DNA of 33,275 nucleotides, from NCBI GenBank assembly GCA_028711345.1, contig JAQTSK010000014.1, positions 1 to 33,275 on the forward strand, given 5' to 3'. Positions 8,949 to 18,099 of this stretch are shown here, piece after piece. The notes under the pieces were generated by a model. It was not told where the DNA came from and did not search any database. It worked only from the letters and a program-made list of their open reading frames with translations. Made by a program: the position numbers and the translations under genes. Each line of letters starts with the position of its first letter. Position 1 is the stretch's first letter. The DNA comes from Candidatus Peribacteraceae bacterium. Lineage in GTDB: Bacteria > Patescibacteriota > Gracilibacteria > Peribacterales > Peribacteraceae.

Positions 8949-10571
8949 TCAATTCTCCATCTCAGTGATCGAGATACTGTCTTCAATGGACGGCACAGTC
9001 ATCGCCCACGGCGGCCATAACGTCACTTCAACACGGGAGACCTCGGGGAGGTTCTTGATGATCCGATAGGTTTCTGCGACCGACTTCCCTGCCGTGTTGT
9101 CCCGAATATACTTCCCGAACTTCGCTCCGCTGGGCGTGACGGGGCTGATGATGTACCGATGACTGTACGTGAGGTCGACTGTCAGCTTCACCCATAGTAA
9201 ATCATCGTTCCACGGCGGAATGACGTGCAGACCGATATTTTCCTTCACGAGTGACGCGGGGACGATCATTTTGTTTGCCGGAACACGAAGGGCGACCTCG
9301 CTTTTCAACATGTCCAAGAGCACTTGCTCGTCATACAGAATGACCGTGTAATCAATCTCCCCCTCAATGGGAATAGAGGAAACGTTCTGTCCAATGAACG
9401 ACTCACCGAGATCAAAATTGCTGAAAACGGTCTTCGTGAGTTCTTCGTACTGCAACTGAAAAAAATGGGTATTCTTAAGAAAATTCCTGCTCGTGCGATC
9501 TTCTTCCACCTGCTGCCGTACAACCATGAGGAGCTCCTGTTCCAGGCGCTGTCGGGCTCCCGGAAAGCGGGGGGCTCCCTCTATATCCTCCCTCGTCAGA
9601 ATATTCACGTAGGAGGTCTTGCCTCCGAAACCGGCACGGTCGTTTCTGGCATAAACGTACTTGCGATCCGCTTCCGGAAGCCCGATGAAATCCCACTTCA
9701 CCCCGATCGGAACATTTCCCCGCTCACCCAACACCTCACCATATTGATCCAGCGGATCCGCTACGGACAGAACCTCCTTCTTGGAATGCGCCGGAAGAAG
9801 CACATCCTGCTGCAGCCGGAACCGCATTCCCGCTTGGTTGATCAAACGCGTCCCCTGCCTGAGGGAATACGGCTCATCCGCATCGTTGATCACCGTCACA
9901 TACATCTGCGCATTCGTGCCCGTAAACTTCTTGCTGACCTGATCGTACGTCATGCTCCTGCTGATGTGGACGGTGAGCAACTCCAGAGGGAGAACATGAA
10001 CGCGATCCAATGGCACAGGCAAAACGGCTCCGGAGGACATCAGATAGACGTTGGTCGTGAAGTTCGCCGTTTCCTGATTCGGCCAGATGCGGATCTGGGC
10101 GGAAGGAAGCAAGCGCAGAAAAACGAAAATGAACGCGAGGATGCTGATGACAAAGAGCGTCCAGATGCGCACTTTCGGCAGCGTCAGCAAACCTGCGGAC
10201 TGGAGACGCGAACGGATGTCCTGCCTCCACGAAACGGGGCTGAATGCACGGATGCCGCCCGCCTCATGGGGGGATCCGGCCAAGGCGATGCGCAAATCCT
10301 TGAGTGTACGGATGACAGTCCATCCCTCCGTCGCCGCCAGCTTCGCGGCTCGGGCATCTTTCGTCGCAACGGTCAGTGACCTGTCGGAATGGAGTGCGCG
10401 TGCTTCGCGGAAGAACGTCACCAAATCCTCATCGGACAGATGCTTGAATCCTTCGGGCACGGCAATGACGATGACCGCACCCGCAATTTTCCGGACGACA
10501 CTCAGAAGAATCTTGCCGGACGACTGTTCCTGCACAATGAAGACCGTCGGTAACACTTCAGGGGTAGCCAC
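8949..10571 (-). CDS. hypothetical single-pass membrane protein with large C-terminal region (possibly baseplate-J-like)
   Basis: Long ORF with central TM (WTLFVISILAFIFVFLRLLPSA); GTG start at 10571 supported by CATACT 6 nt upstream. Confidence 0.55.
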   Translation of the reverse strand: MATPEVLPTVFIVQEQSSGKILLSVVRKIAGAVIVIAVPEGFKHLSDEDLVTFFREARALHSDRSLTVATKDARAAKLAATEGWTVIRTLKDLRIALAGSPHEAGGIRAFSPVSWRQDIRSRLQSAGLLTLPKVRIWTLFVISILAFIFVFLRLLPSAQIRIWPNQETANFTTNVYLMSSGAVLPVPLDRVHVLPLELLTVHISRSMTYDQVSKKFTGTNAQMYVTVINDADEPYSLRQGTRLINQAGMRFRLQQDVLLPAHSKKEVLSVADPLDQYGEVLGERGNVPIGVKWDFIGLPEADRKYVYARNDRAGFGGKTSYVNILTREDIEGAPRFPGARQRLEQELLMVVRQQVEEDRTSRNFLKNTHFFQLQYEELTKTVFSNFDLGESFIGQNVSSIPIEGEIDYTVILYDEQVLLDMLKSEVALRVPANKMIVPASLVKENIGLHVIPPWNDDLLWVKLTVDLTYSHRYIISPVTPSGAKFGKYIRDNTAGKSVAETYRIIKNLPEVSRVEVTLWPPWAMTVPSIEDSISITEMEN

Positions 10572-10679
10572 GATGCAAGTATGCAAGGTCGCTGGTCGAA
10601 AGTCACCCGCTCTTTGCGAGGTTCACCACCGGCGACTGGTTTCAGGTCAACCTGCCACGAACAATGGACGACCAGTGAC

Positions 10680-11876
10680 CTATTTTTCCAGAACCTTGAG
10701 CGATGCAAATTTCTTCCCTGCGACAAATTCAAGCATTGCACCGCCTCCCATACTGACAAATGTATAGGCCGAAAGCGGATACTTGTACTTCAGATGGAAA
10801 TCGATGGTATCCCCTCCTCCGACAAGGCTGACTGCTCCATTCTTCGTGGCAAGGGCAATGGCTTCGGCGATCCGCTTCGTGGCATGAGAGAAACGGTTGT
10901 ATTCGTACACGCCGAGCGGACCGTTCCACACGATCATTTTGGATGCCGCAATCATGTCGCAGTATCGCTTGACCGTGACTGTGCCGATATCGAAGATCGA
11001 CATGTCCCCCACCACATTTTCAACCGGAAGATCCAGCTTCGCAGCTTTCTCATCCAGCGCGGAGGCGACAACGACATCTCGCGGAATGATAATCTTGGCG
11101 GCACCGTCTCCTTCGCTTGCGAGCATGAGATTCTGCGCAAGCTCGAGCCCCGATTCATCATACTTGGAGGTTCCGACATCAAAACCGCGAGCGGCGATCA
11201 ATGTGTTGGCGATACAGCCGCCGACCAATATGTTGTCCCCTTTCTTCAGAAATCTCTCCATCACCGGAACCTTCGTTTCCATTTTCGCGCCGGATACGAT
11301 GAGGGTGAGCGGTCTCGGAGGATCTCGCAATACCATCGACAGATACTTGACCTCTTCAGCCAGATTGAAGCCCATGAAAGCGGGAACGATGGCCGGCAAT
11401 GCCACCATGCTGGCGTGGACACGATGGCAGTTAGTGAAAGCGTCATTCACGTAGATATTACCGAGCTTTGAGAGGGCTTTGGCGAACACTTCATCGTTCT
11501 TTTTTTCCTCCGGATGAAAGCGTAGATTCTCAAGGAGAACCACTTCGCCGGGTTTCGCGGCCTTCACGGCTTTCTCCGCTGCCGGACCGACGCAATCTGC
11601 TGCGAAATGAACGGTGGTCTTGAGCAGCTTCTCCAGTATGGGCACAAGCGGTTTCTGCGAGAACGCGGGATCCGGCTTATCCTTGGGACGACCCTGATGT
11701 GCGAGAAGAATGAGAACGGCACCTTGATCCAGAATGTACCGCATGGTCTTCTCGACTGCCTCGATCCGCGTCGTATCGCTTACGTTTCCGTCTTCCATGG
11801 GAACATCGAATCCGGCGCGCATCATTACGTGCTTCCCTTTCAACTTTGCTTGATCGAGTGTGCGGTAGGTGGTCAT
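10680..11876 (-). CDS. pgk: phosphoglycerate kinase
   Basis: MMRAGFDVPMEDGNVSDTTRI, LLAHQGRPK, FMGFNLAEEVKYL, WNGPLGVYE, VGGGDTI; ATG at 11876 with TAGACT 7 nt upstream. Confidence 0.95.
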   Translation of the reverse strand: MTTYRTLDQAKLKGKHVMMRAGFDVPMEDGNVSDTTRIEAVEKTMRYILDQGAVLILLAHQGRPKDKPDPAFSQKPLVPILEKLLKTTVHFAADCVGPAAEKAVKAAKPGEVVLLENLRFHPEEKKNDEVFAKALSKLGNIYVNDAFTNCHRVHASMVALPAIVPAFMGFNLAEEVKYLSMVLRDPPRPLTLIVSGAKMETKVPVMERFLKKGDNILVGGCIANTLIAARGFDVGTSKYDESGLELAQNLMLASEGDGAAKIIIPRDVVVASALDEKAAKLDLPVENVVGDMSIFDIGTVTVKRYCDMIAASKMIVWNGPLGVYEYNRFSHATKRIAEAIALATKNGAVSLVGGGDTIDFHLKYKYPLSAYTFVSMGGGAMLEFVAGKKFASLKVLEK

Positions 11877-11987
11877 GGCAGTAAGTCTAAATGGTTGAAA
11901 GAAAAGAGCAAGAATTCCCGAGGGCATACGTGTGTACAAGAAAAGAAGAAAGAGGACATAATTTATACCTTTCAAACACCTACCCCA

Positions 11988-12350
11988 TCAAAACCACATT
12001 GTAAGTATCCGCATCCTCACTGCCTCATCATTCCAATCCCCCATCCAATATCCGCAAATCACTCCACCGTTATTCACAACGATATCCACACTCCCCTCCC
12101 CTTTCGCCGAGGCATCCAGTCGATCCAGGAGAGGAACAATAATTTTTTGCAGTGCCGGTACCACGAGGTATCCGCGCCTGCCAAGATGGAACATCTCCGC
12201 AAGCCGGAGCTCCAGATCGGCAATCGTTGAAGCTTTGTAACAATCAAAGAACGCATCGATCCCCTTCTCTAAAAACAGCGCATTCCACCGCTTTCTCTCC
12301 CCCGCGATACAGCGAGGTCCCAGTAACCCGCAGACAGACCGATGCGCCAT
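11988..12350 (-). CDS. stand-alone shikimate dehydrogenase N-terminal-domain-like protein (degenerate AroE-N)
   Basis: Manual alignment to the AroE substrate-binding domain: NALFLEKGIDAFF..., PLLDRLDASAKGEGSVDIVVNNGGVICGYWMGDW; no NADP-binding domain. Confidence 0.55.
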   Translation of the reverse strand: MAHRSVCGLLGPRCIAGERKRWNALFLEKGIDAFFDCYKASTIADLELRLAEMFHLGRRGYLVVPALQKIIVPLLDRLDASAKGEGSVDIVVNNGGVICGYWMGDWNDEAVRMRILTMWF

Positions 12351-12367
12351 CGGTACAATCCTACGCA
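12351..12367. promoter_or_regulatory. bidirectional overlapping -10 elements between two divergent start codons 17 bp apart
   Basis: Plus TACAAT 12354-12359 (8 nt before ATG 12368); minus TAGGAT 12358-12363 (7 nt before ATG 12350). Confidence 0.5.
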
Positions 12368-13417
12368 ATGGTCACCCAAGTTGCCATCGTGTTCCTCGCC
12401 ACCGCCGTGATGTACGCCGTATCACTCCGGCTCTTTCCGATACTCGGACTGATGGACTTCCCCGAGAGATACGGACTCAAACGTGCACGACTCCCCTACC
12501 CCGCCGGCATCGTCGCGATCATCGCATTTCTCGGAGCATTCATCCTCACGACCGACATCGGCCGGAAAGAGATTGGGCTGATCGCAGCCGTAGTACTCCT
12601 GGGAACCGTATGCTTCTTCGATGACCGCACTCCCCTCCCCTCTTCCGTCCGATTGACGATCCAGGCACTCTGCGCAGTGATCGTATTTTTGACAGGATCG
12701 CAAATTTATACGATCACCAATCCGCTGGGCGGAATCATCAAACTCGATTCCATCATTCTCACCGTACAGGCGATCGGACCGATTCCGGTATTGAGCGGCG
12801 TCTTCACGCTGGTCTGGCTCCTCTTCACCATCAACGCGCTCAACTGGCTGGACGGCATCACCGGACAGGTGAGTGCTCTATCCACCGTCGGCTTTCTGAT
12901 GCTCGGGTGCTTGGCGTATTTCCGCAACGGCGAGATCCAAACCGCACAAATTGCTTTTACGCTTTCCGCCATAGCCGGTGCCGGTATCCTCTTCGATTTT
13001 CCTCCGGGGAAAATGCTGATCGGTGATGCCGGATCGATGTTCTTCGGCCTGATGCTCGGCCTCCTCGGCATCTTCAGCGGAGGAAAAGTCGCGACGGTCT
13101 TCCTCGCGCTCGGCATCCCCCTGCTGGACGCGGTCTTCGTCATCATCCGCCGCATCAGTCAGGGAAAATCCCCGTTCCGCGGCGGCAGAGATCACCTCCA
13201 CCACCTCCTCCTCGCCCGCGGGTGGAGCCCGAGACAGGTGATTCTGCTGATGACCGGAGCCGGCACCGCATTCGGCGTAGCCGCACTGTTCCTCTCAACG
13301 GGGGGAAAAGCTGCGTTGGGAATCGTCCTGATCCTTCTCATGCTTCTTCTCTACATCCAAACCAGAAACCTGAAACCCCGCCCTTGGCGAGGTCCGCCTC
13401 CGGCGACAGAAACCTGA
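12368..13417 (+). CDS. glycosyl-1-phosphate transferase, WecA/TagO/MraY superfamily
   Basis: Multi-TM, NALNWLDGITG, FPPGKMLIGDAGSMFFG, GRDHLHHLLLARG. Confidence 0.88.
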   Translation: MVTQVAIVFLATAVMYAVSLRLFPILGLMDFPERYGLKRARLPYPAGIVAIIAFLGAFILTTDIGRKEIGLIAAVVLLGTVCFFDDRTPLPSSVRLTIQALCAVIVFLTGSQIYTITNPLGGIIKLDSIILTVQAIGPIPVLSGVFTLVWLLFTINALNWLDGITGQVSALSTVGFLMLGCLAYFRNGEIQTAQIAFTLSAIAGAGILFDFPPGKMLIGDAGSMFFGLMLGLLGIFSGGKVATVFLALGIPLLDAVFVIIRRISQGKSPFRGGRDHLHHLLLARGWSPRQVILLMTGAGTAFGVAALFLSTGGKAALGIVLILLMLLLYIQTRNLKPRPWRGPPPATET

Positions 13418-13427
13418 AACCTGCGCC

Positions 13428-14897
13428 TCAGCGCTCATACACCATTGGCGCGCTCGTCGTGTTGAATGCTCCCCGTGTCGCCAGAATGATCGTCTTCGTG
13501 CCGCGGGAGAGGACGTTGACCGTCGCAACACCGTTGACGAAGTCCGAAGCAGACAATTCCGCCGGACGGATCTCCGCCTGTCCGAAATCGGTAATCAGAT
13601 AGATGCGGCCGCTGAATGATGGGGTTTTCACAAGATTACCATTGCGATCGAGTGCTGAAATCTTCACCTTCTGCCACGTGCGGCTCAGCGTTCCGGAATG
13701 ATCGATCCGGATGTGATCCACATCAGAACTGATGCCGCCGGATGGAACGGGGGCGATGGCGTCCACCTGTGCCGTTTGAACGGTGGAAGCCGTGGAAACG
13801 ACGGAGGGAGGGGCAGCGGAAGCGACGACGGCCGCCGGCTGCCGCGAAGCACTGCGTAACGTCGACCGGGACTGTGCCTGCGCCAACCGAAGAGCCCGCC
13901 TCGCAGCAATGCTCTCCGAGAGGCTGAGCGGCGTATTCGTGAGAGACGCGATGGTTGTCGTGGTTGTCGTCTTCGTGATGACGGGAACGGAAGAGGCCTT
14001 GAAGTTCTCAAATCGTTGCACCAGCAGGAGAGGGCTCACAGTGTACTTATCCCCCTGACTCTGATTCAGTCCGGAGTCGATCGCAGCATTGAATGACAAA
14101 CGCGCAGCGTTCATATCGGCAGTATTGAACGGCCAGTACGGATGGAACGGCGCATCGTCGCGGTCGATCTGGAAATGCAAATGCGGACCGCTGGCCAGCC
14201 CGGTCTGCCCCGACGTGGCGATCGATTGCCCCATATGCACCGTCTCCCCCTGCGTCACGAGAATGGTATCCAGGTGAGCGTAGATCGAGTAAATGGTTAT
14301 AGTCTGACCCGCATGATCCGGATCCGGTACATTGGGGTGACGGATGACGACATGGTGACCGTAGCCGCTCGAGATCATCGCTTCGGTCTCGACGACACCG
14401 TTTGCGATACTGACGACCGGCGTCCCGACAGGCACACGGATATCGACGCCCGGATGGCTGCCGCTGTGATCCTGTCCGGTCGCGTAACTGCCCATGTGGC
14501 CGATGGAGTAGACGAGATTCAGGAGACCTGCGCCTTCCGACGTGCGATGTAATGCGGAAGGATCATACGTCGGAAGAGGAATCAGGACGCTTGCGGGAAC
14601 CTGACGGAACGTATGATCCGGCGAGGAACCTCCCCCGTACGACGACCACGCGCCATAGTCCGGCACACGCTCGATGGGCATGACCATCCCGACGAACGGG
14701 ATCAGCGCATCATTCTCCTTGCCGAGTACTGTCTTCCAGAACGCATACCAACCGTGCTGGCCGACCATGTTCCCTGCAACGAAGGCGATCAGAGACAACG
14801 ACGCTATAAGGAAAGACATCTTCTGCTTCGCGATCTCGAATGCGCGAGGCTTCCGAAGTCTGTAGATCGTCCGAATGCGGAATCCAAGTCGTTTCAT
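13428..14897 (-). CDS. M23-family (LytM) peptidase, membrane-anchored
   Basis: HSGSHPGVDIRVPVGTPVVSIANG, YGHHVVIRHPN, IYAHLDTILVTQGETVHMGQSIATSGQTGLASGPHLHFQID. Confidence 0.87.
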   Translation of the reverse strand: MKRLGFRIRTIYRLRKPRAFEIAKQKMSFLIASLSLIAFVAGNMVGQHGWYAFWKTVLGKENDALIPFVGMVMPIERVPDYGAWSSYGGGSSPDHTFRQVPASVLIPLPTYDPSALHRTSEGAGLLNLVYSIGHMGSYATGQDHSGSHPGVDIRVPVGTPVVSIANGVVETEAMISSGYGHHVVIRHPNVPDPDHAGQTITIYSIYAHLDTILVTQGETVHMGQSIATSGQTGLASGPHLHFQIDRDDAPFHPYWPFNTADMNAARLSFNAAIDSGLNQSQGDKYTVSPLLLVQRFENFKASSVPVITKTTTTTTIASLTNTPLSLSESIAARRALRLAQAQSRSTLRSASRQPAAVVASAAPPSVVSTASTVQTAQVDAIAPVPSGGISSDVDHIRIDHSGTLSRTWQKVKISALDRNGNLVKTPSFSGRIYLITDFGQAEIRPAELSASDFVNGVATVNVLSRGTKTIILATRGAFNTTSAPMVYER

Positions 14898-14969
14898 AGG
14901 AATTTCGGCGTGATAGAGTGGGTATGGATTTCGACCGTTACTTGCATATTGTATTACATATTATCTTTT

Positions 14970-15977
14970 ATGTCAATAGTTGACCGCTGCACTCTTCGGG
15001 CTGATAACGTCGATGAGATGCGGAAAATCGGCCAATCCTTGGCTAGAACAATCTACGTGCAACCCGTGACGATCCTGCTGAGCGGCGAACTGGGTGCAGG
15101 GAAGACGACATTCGTACAGGGATTGGCGCGGGGACTGGGCGTCCTCGGATCGGTGGTGAGTCCCACGTTCGCGCTGGAGCAACGGTACGGAGACATTCTT
15201 TGTCACATCGATCTCTACCGGCTGACCTCTCCTGCACAGGCGCACGACGTATTGGCGCACTCGCACGACTTCCCCGGCATCCGCATCATCGAATGGCCGG
15301 AGCGAACAACGGAATCCATCGATGCCGGCATCTGCATCAAGATCGAAGAAACGGCTCGATCATCGAGAGAGATTCAATGCACCTTTCAAGACATCGCCAT
15401 TCCTTCCGAAAAGGAAATCACACAGTGGATGGATGAGGTGATGCTGCCGGAGAATGTCCGGCTCCACACGCGTGCAGTTGCCGGAGTCTCCGATGTCATT
15501 GCTCAAGAACTGATCTCACAAGGAAGGATCGTACGACCCCGAGCGCTCCATGCGGCGGCACTGGGACACGACCTCCTGCGATTTCTCAATTTTCGCGCCA
15601 CTGTCGCGGGAGAGCCAATGGCAACTGACGAGCAACTCACGGTCTGGGAACGTTTCCGGAAGAACATGCCGGCAAGACATGAGGATGCGGCGGAGCAATT
15701 CTATGCAATGCGGAGATATCCGGAAACCGGCTCCATCATAGCCACACATCAGGGAAAGCCGGAAGAAATGGATATTGAAAAGAGAACGATTGAACAACTC
15801 GCTTTGGCATATGCGGACAAGAGGATTATGTTCGATACGCGCATCCGTCTCGACGAGAGATTTGCATACCTGAAGAAACGTTACGGATCTGGAAACGGGA
15901 AACAGGACTACGAAGAGCGCGAAACTGCAATGGAGCATGTAGAGAAATGGCTCTTTCCCGACGGAACGCCATTCTAA
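14970..15977 (+). CDS. TsaE (tRNA t6A37 ATPase) fused to a C-terminal HD-domain hydrolase
   Basis: TsaE: GELGAGKTTFVQGLARGLG, SPTFALEQ, HIDLYRL, IIEWPER; HD: LHTRAVAGVSDVIA, AALGHDLLRF, IIATHQ, YADKRIMFDTRI. Confidence 0.82.
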   Translation: MSIVDRCTLRADNVDEMRKIGQSLARTIYVQPVTILLSGELGAGKTTFVQGLARGLGVLGSVVSPTFALEQRYGDILCHIDLYRLTSPAQAHDVLAHSHDFPGIRIIEWPERTTESIDAGICIKIEETARSSREIQCTFQDIAIPSEKEITQWMDEVMLPENVRLHTRAVAGVSDVIAQELISQGRIVRPRALHAAALGHDLLRFLNFRATVAGEPMATDEQLTVWERFRKNMPARHEDAAEQFYAMRRYPETGSIIATHQGKPEEMDIEKRTIEQLALAYADKRIMFDTRIRLDERFAYLKKRYGSGNGKQDYEERETAMEHVEKWLFPDGTPF

Positions 15978-16610
15978 TCACAGTGCCGGAATGAGCTCGT
16001 GCGCCAGAATATCGAGCAATGTGATTTCGCGTCCATGGAAAAGCAAGACGGACAGAGCGAGCAGCATCAAACAGAGATACGACACCTTCAGAGACCAATG
16101 CTGGATTCTTGTGAGAGGAACCTGAAGATTCGGATGGATGGAGTGAAGGTATGATTGGAGATTGAACAGAACGCAGGCCAGGTTCTCGAGTATGCGGACT
16201 TTCGGAACGATCGTCCCGAAGGCACGGAGAATCGTCATCTCCGAACGCAGAAGTCCGCTGAGAGCCGTCATGAAGTAGGCATGACTGAGGTAGATGCCCA
16301 CAGTGAGCGAGAAGAGGAAGAGCGCGATATCAACGATGCTCTCGAGTAGCATCCCCTTGAAGGTCATCCGTAAGTTGAAATGATGGACGTCGCGATACTT
16401 CACGAAGTCGAGCGCCATGTGAGCGATAATGAGCAGCAGGAAAAATCCGAGGTTGAAAAGCGCTGCGGCGAGAACCGTACAGACGAGGAACGTGGCATGG
16501 AATGCGGGCACATCATCATGTTGATGCGCGAAGATCCGGAAACGGTGTAACACAGTATGCATATGAATTTTGATATATTCTAACACCTTTTGAGCTTGTT
16601 TGCAAATCAC
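15978..16610 (-). CDS. hypothetical multi-pass membrane protein
   Basis: 210-aa hydrophobic ORF; start may be internal (ATG at 16562); its stop codon directly abuts the TsaE-HD stop. Confidence 0.5.
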   Translation of the reverse strand: MICKQAQKVLEYIKIHMHTVLHRFRIFAHQHDDVPAFHATFLVCTVLAAALFNLGFFLLLIIAHMALDFVKYRDVHHFNLRMTFKGMLLESIVDIALFLFSLTVGIYLSHAYFMTALSGLLRSEMTILRAFGTIVPKVRILENLACVLFNLQSYLHSIHPNLQVPLTRIQHWSLKVSYLCLMLLALSVLLFHGREITLLDILAHELIPAL

Positions 16611-17890
16611 CTCAATATTCCCCGGACTCTCTTGAGCCTCTCTGAAACCTCCGCTTCAAACCCCCGATCAGTCGGCTCATAGAAACGCTTCCCGCCCTTC
16701 CAATCCGTAGGGAAGTAGTCCGCATCCACCACCGCACCGACAGCGTCATGCGGATACCGATACCCCTTGTGATACCCGTGTTGCTCCTTCATAGCCTTCA
16801 CCGGCGCATTGCGCAGATGCAGCGGCACTTCCAATGATGACGCTCCTTCGATTGCCGCTTTGATCGAATCCTTTGCCACCGTCACCGCATTGCTTTTGGG
16901 TGCCTGTGAAAGATAGACGCAGGCATGGGCAAGGAAGAATTCGCCTTCCGGCAGACCGACCATTTCAAAGGCCTGCCACGCTGATACGACCAGCTGTAAG
17001 GCACGGGGATCCGCATTGCCGATGTCTTCGCTCGCAAAAATCATCATCCGCCGGAAGAGGAAGCGCGAGTCTTCGCCGGACTTGATCATTTTGAAGAGCC
17101 AGAGCATTGCGGCATCTGTGTCACTTCCACGCATACTTTTGATGAACGCGGAGATCGTATCGTAGTGATCCTCGCCTTTTCGATCGTATCGCTTATAGCG
17201 CTCCTGCAGGAGCTTCTCGGCTTGTTCCCGTGAAATCTTTCCTCCGATAACAACGCAGGCGAGTTCCAGCAGATTGAGTGCGGCACGCGCGTCGCCGTTC
17301 GCCAGCATCGCAATGTATTGCAGTGCATCCTTCGAAATCGAGATCTTTCCGGCGAATCCTTCAGGATGTTTCAGCGCACGCTCAAGGATCCCGATCAAAT
17401 CATCCTGCGTCAGCGGCGTCAGAAGAAATACCTGAGAGCGGGAAATCAATGCGGAGTTGACTGAAAAGTACGGATTCTCCGTCGTCGCCCCGATCAGAAC
17501 GATCGTTCCGCTCTCGACCGACGGCAGCAGCGCATCCTGCTGGGATTTGTTGAACCGGTGAATCTCATCCACGAACAGAACCGTTCGCTGCTTGAATCCG
17601 GTCTTGAGCTGATGCGCATCGGCGCACACTGCCTTGATGTCAGCGACTCCGCTCGTCACGGCGCTCAACGTCACAAAATTTGATTTCGTCGTCTCGGCAA
17701 CTATCGTCGCCAGCGTCGTCTTACCGGTCCCCGGCGGTCCGGCGAAAATCACGGACGTCAGCGCATCTGCCTCGATCAACTTCCGGAGCGCAGTCCCCTC
17801 CCCGATCACGGCGCTCTGCCCGAAAAACTCGGCGAGTGTCGTCGGCCGGAGACGGTACGCCAGCGGAGCGTGAGGGTCGGGGTGGGACAT
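16607..17890 (-). CDS. rarA: replication-associated recombination protein A (MgsA/RarA AAA+ ATPase)
   Basis: [70 protein letters not shown] 6 nt before ATG. Confidence 0.94.
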   Translation of the reverse strand: MSHPDPHAPLAYRLRPTTLAEFFGQSAVIGEGTALRKLIEADALTSVIFAGPPGTGKTTLATIVAETTKSNFVTLSAVTSGVADIKAVCADAHQLKTGFKQRTVLFVDEIHRFNKSQQDALLPSVESGTIVLIGATTENPYFSVNSALISRSQVFLLTPLTQDDLIGILERALKHPEGFAGKISISKDALQYIAMLANGDARAALNLLELACVVIGGKISREQAEKLLQERYKRYDRKGEDHYDTISAFIKSMRGSDTDAAMLWLFKMIKSGEDSRFLFRRMMIFASEDIGNADPRALQLVVSAWQAFEMVGLPEGEFFLAHACVYLSQAPKSNAVTVAKDSIKAAIEGASSLEVPLHLRNAPVKAMKEQHGYHKGYRYPHDAVGAVVDADYFPTDWKGGKRFYEPTDRGFEAEVSERLKRVRGILR

Positions 17891-17930
17891 GGGGTGAGAA
17901 TAGCAGCCGGGATGAAGTACGAGGAGACCG

Positions 17931-18058
17931 AACGTAGAGGATTCCGAAGAATCCGAAGAAACCGAGGATCCCGAGGAACAACTGCAATTACCTTCGAGTG
18001 AGAAACAACTTCTTTTCGTCGGACTCCTCGGACTCGTCGGTATCCTCGGCTTCCTCCC
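17931..18058. repeat. 9-bp-period repeat family A, inverted pair
   Basis: gaggattccgaagaatccgaagaaaccgaggatcccgagga ... tcgtcggactcctcggactcgtcggtatcctcgg between divergent rarA and flippase genes. Confidence 0.8.
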
Positions 18059-18099
18059 TCATTTCTTCTATTATGCACCAGAACCTCCACTACATTTCG

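Noticed and set aside
9324-10379. 351-aa plus-strand ORF opposite the large membrane protein gene
   Set aside because: Arg/His-rich antisense translation; the minus-strand ORF is longer, has a TM segment and a promoter-supported start.
14613-14969. N-terminal extension of the TsaE-HD ORF
   Set aside because: Overlaps the M23 peptidase gene on the other strand; TsaE homology begins at the ATG at 14970, which has a -10-like TATTAT just upstream.
17998-18099. N-terminal extension of the flippase ORF (SSDSSDSSVSSASS)
   Set aside because: Encoded by repeat family A; the likely start is the ATG at 18100 (or 18073).
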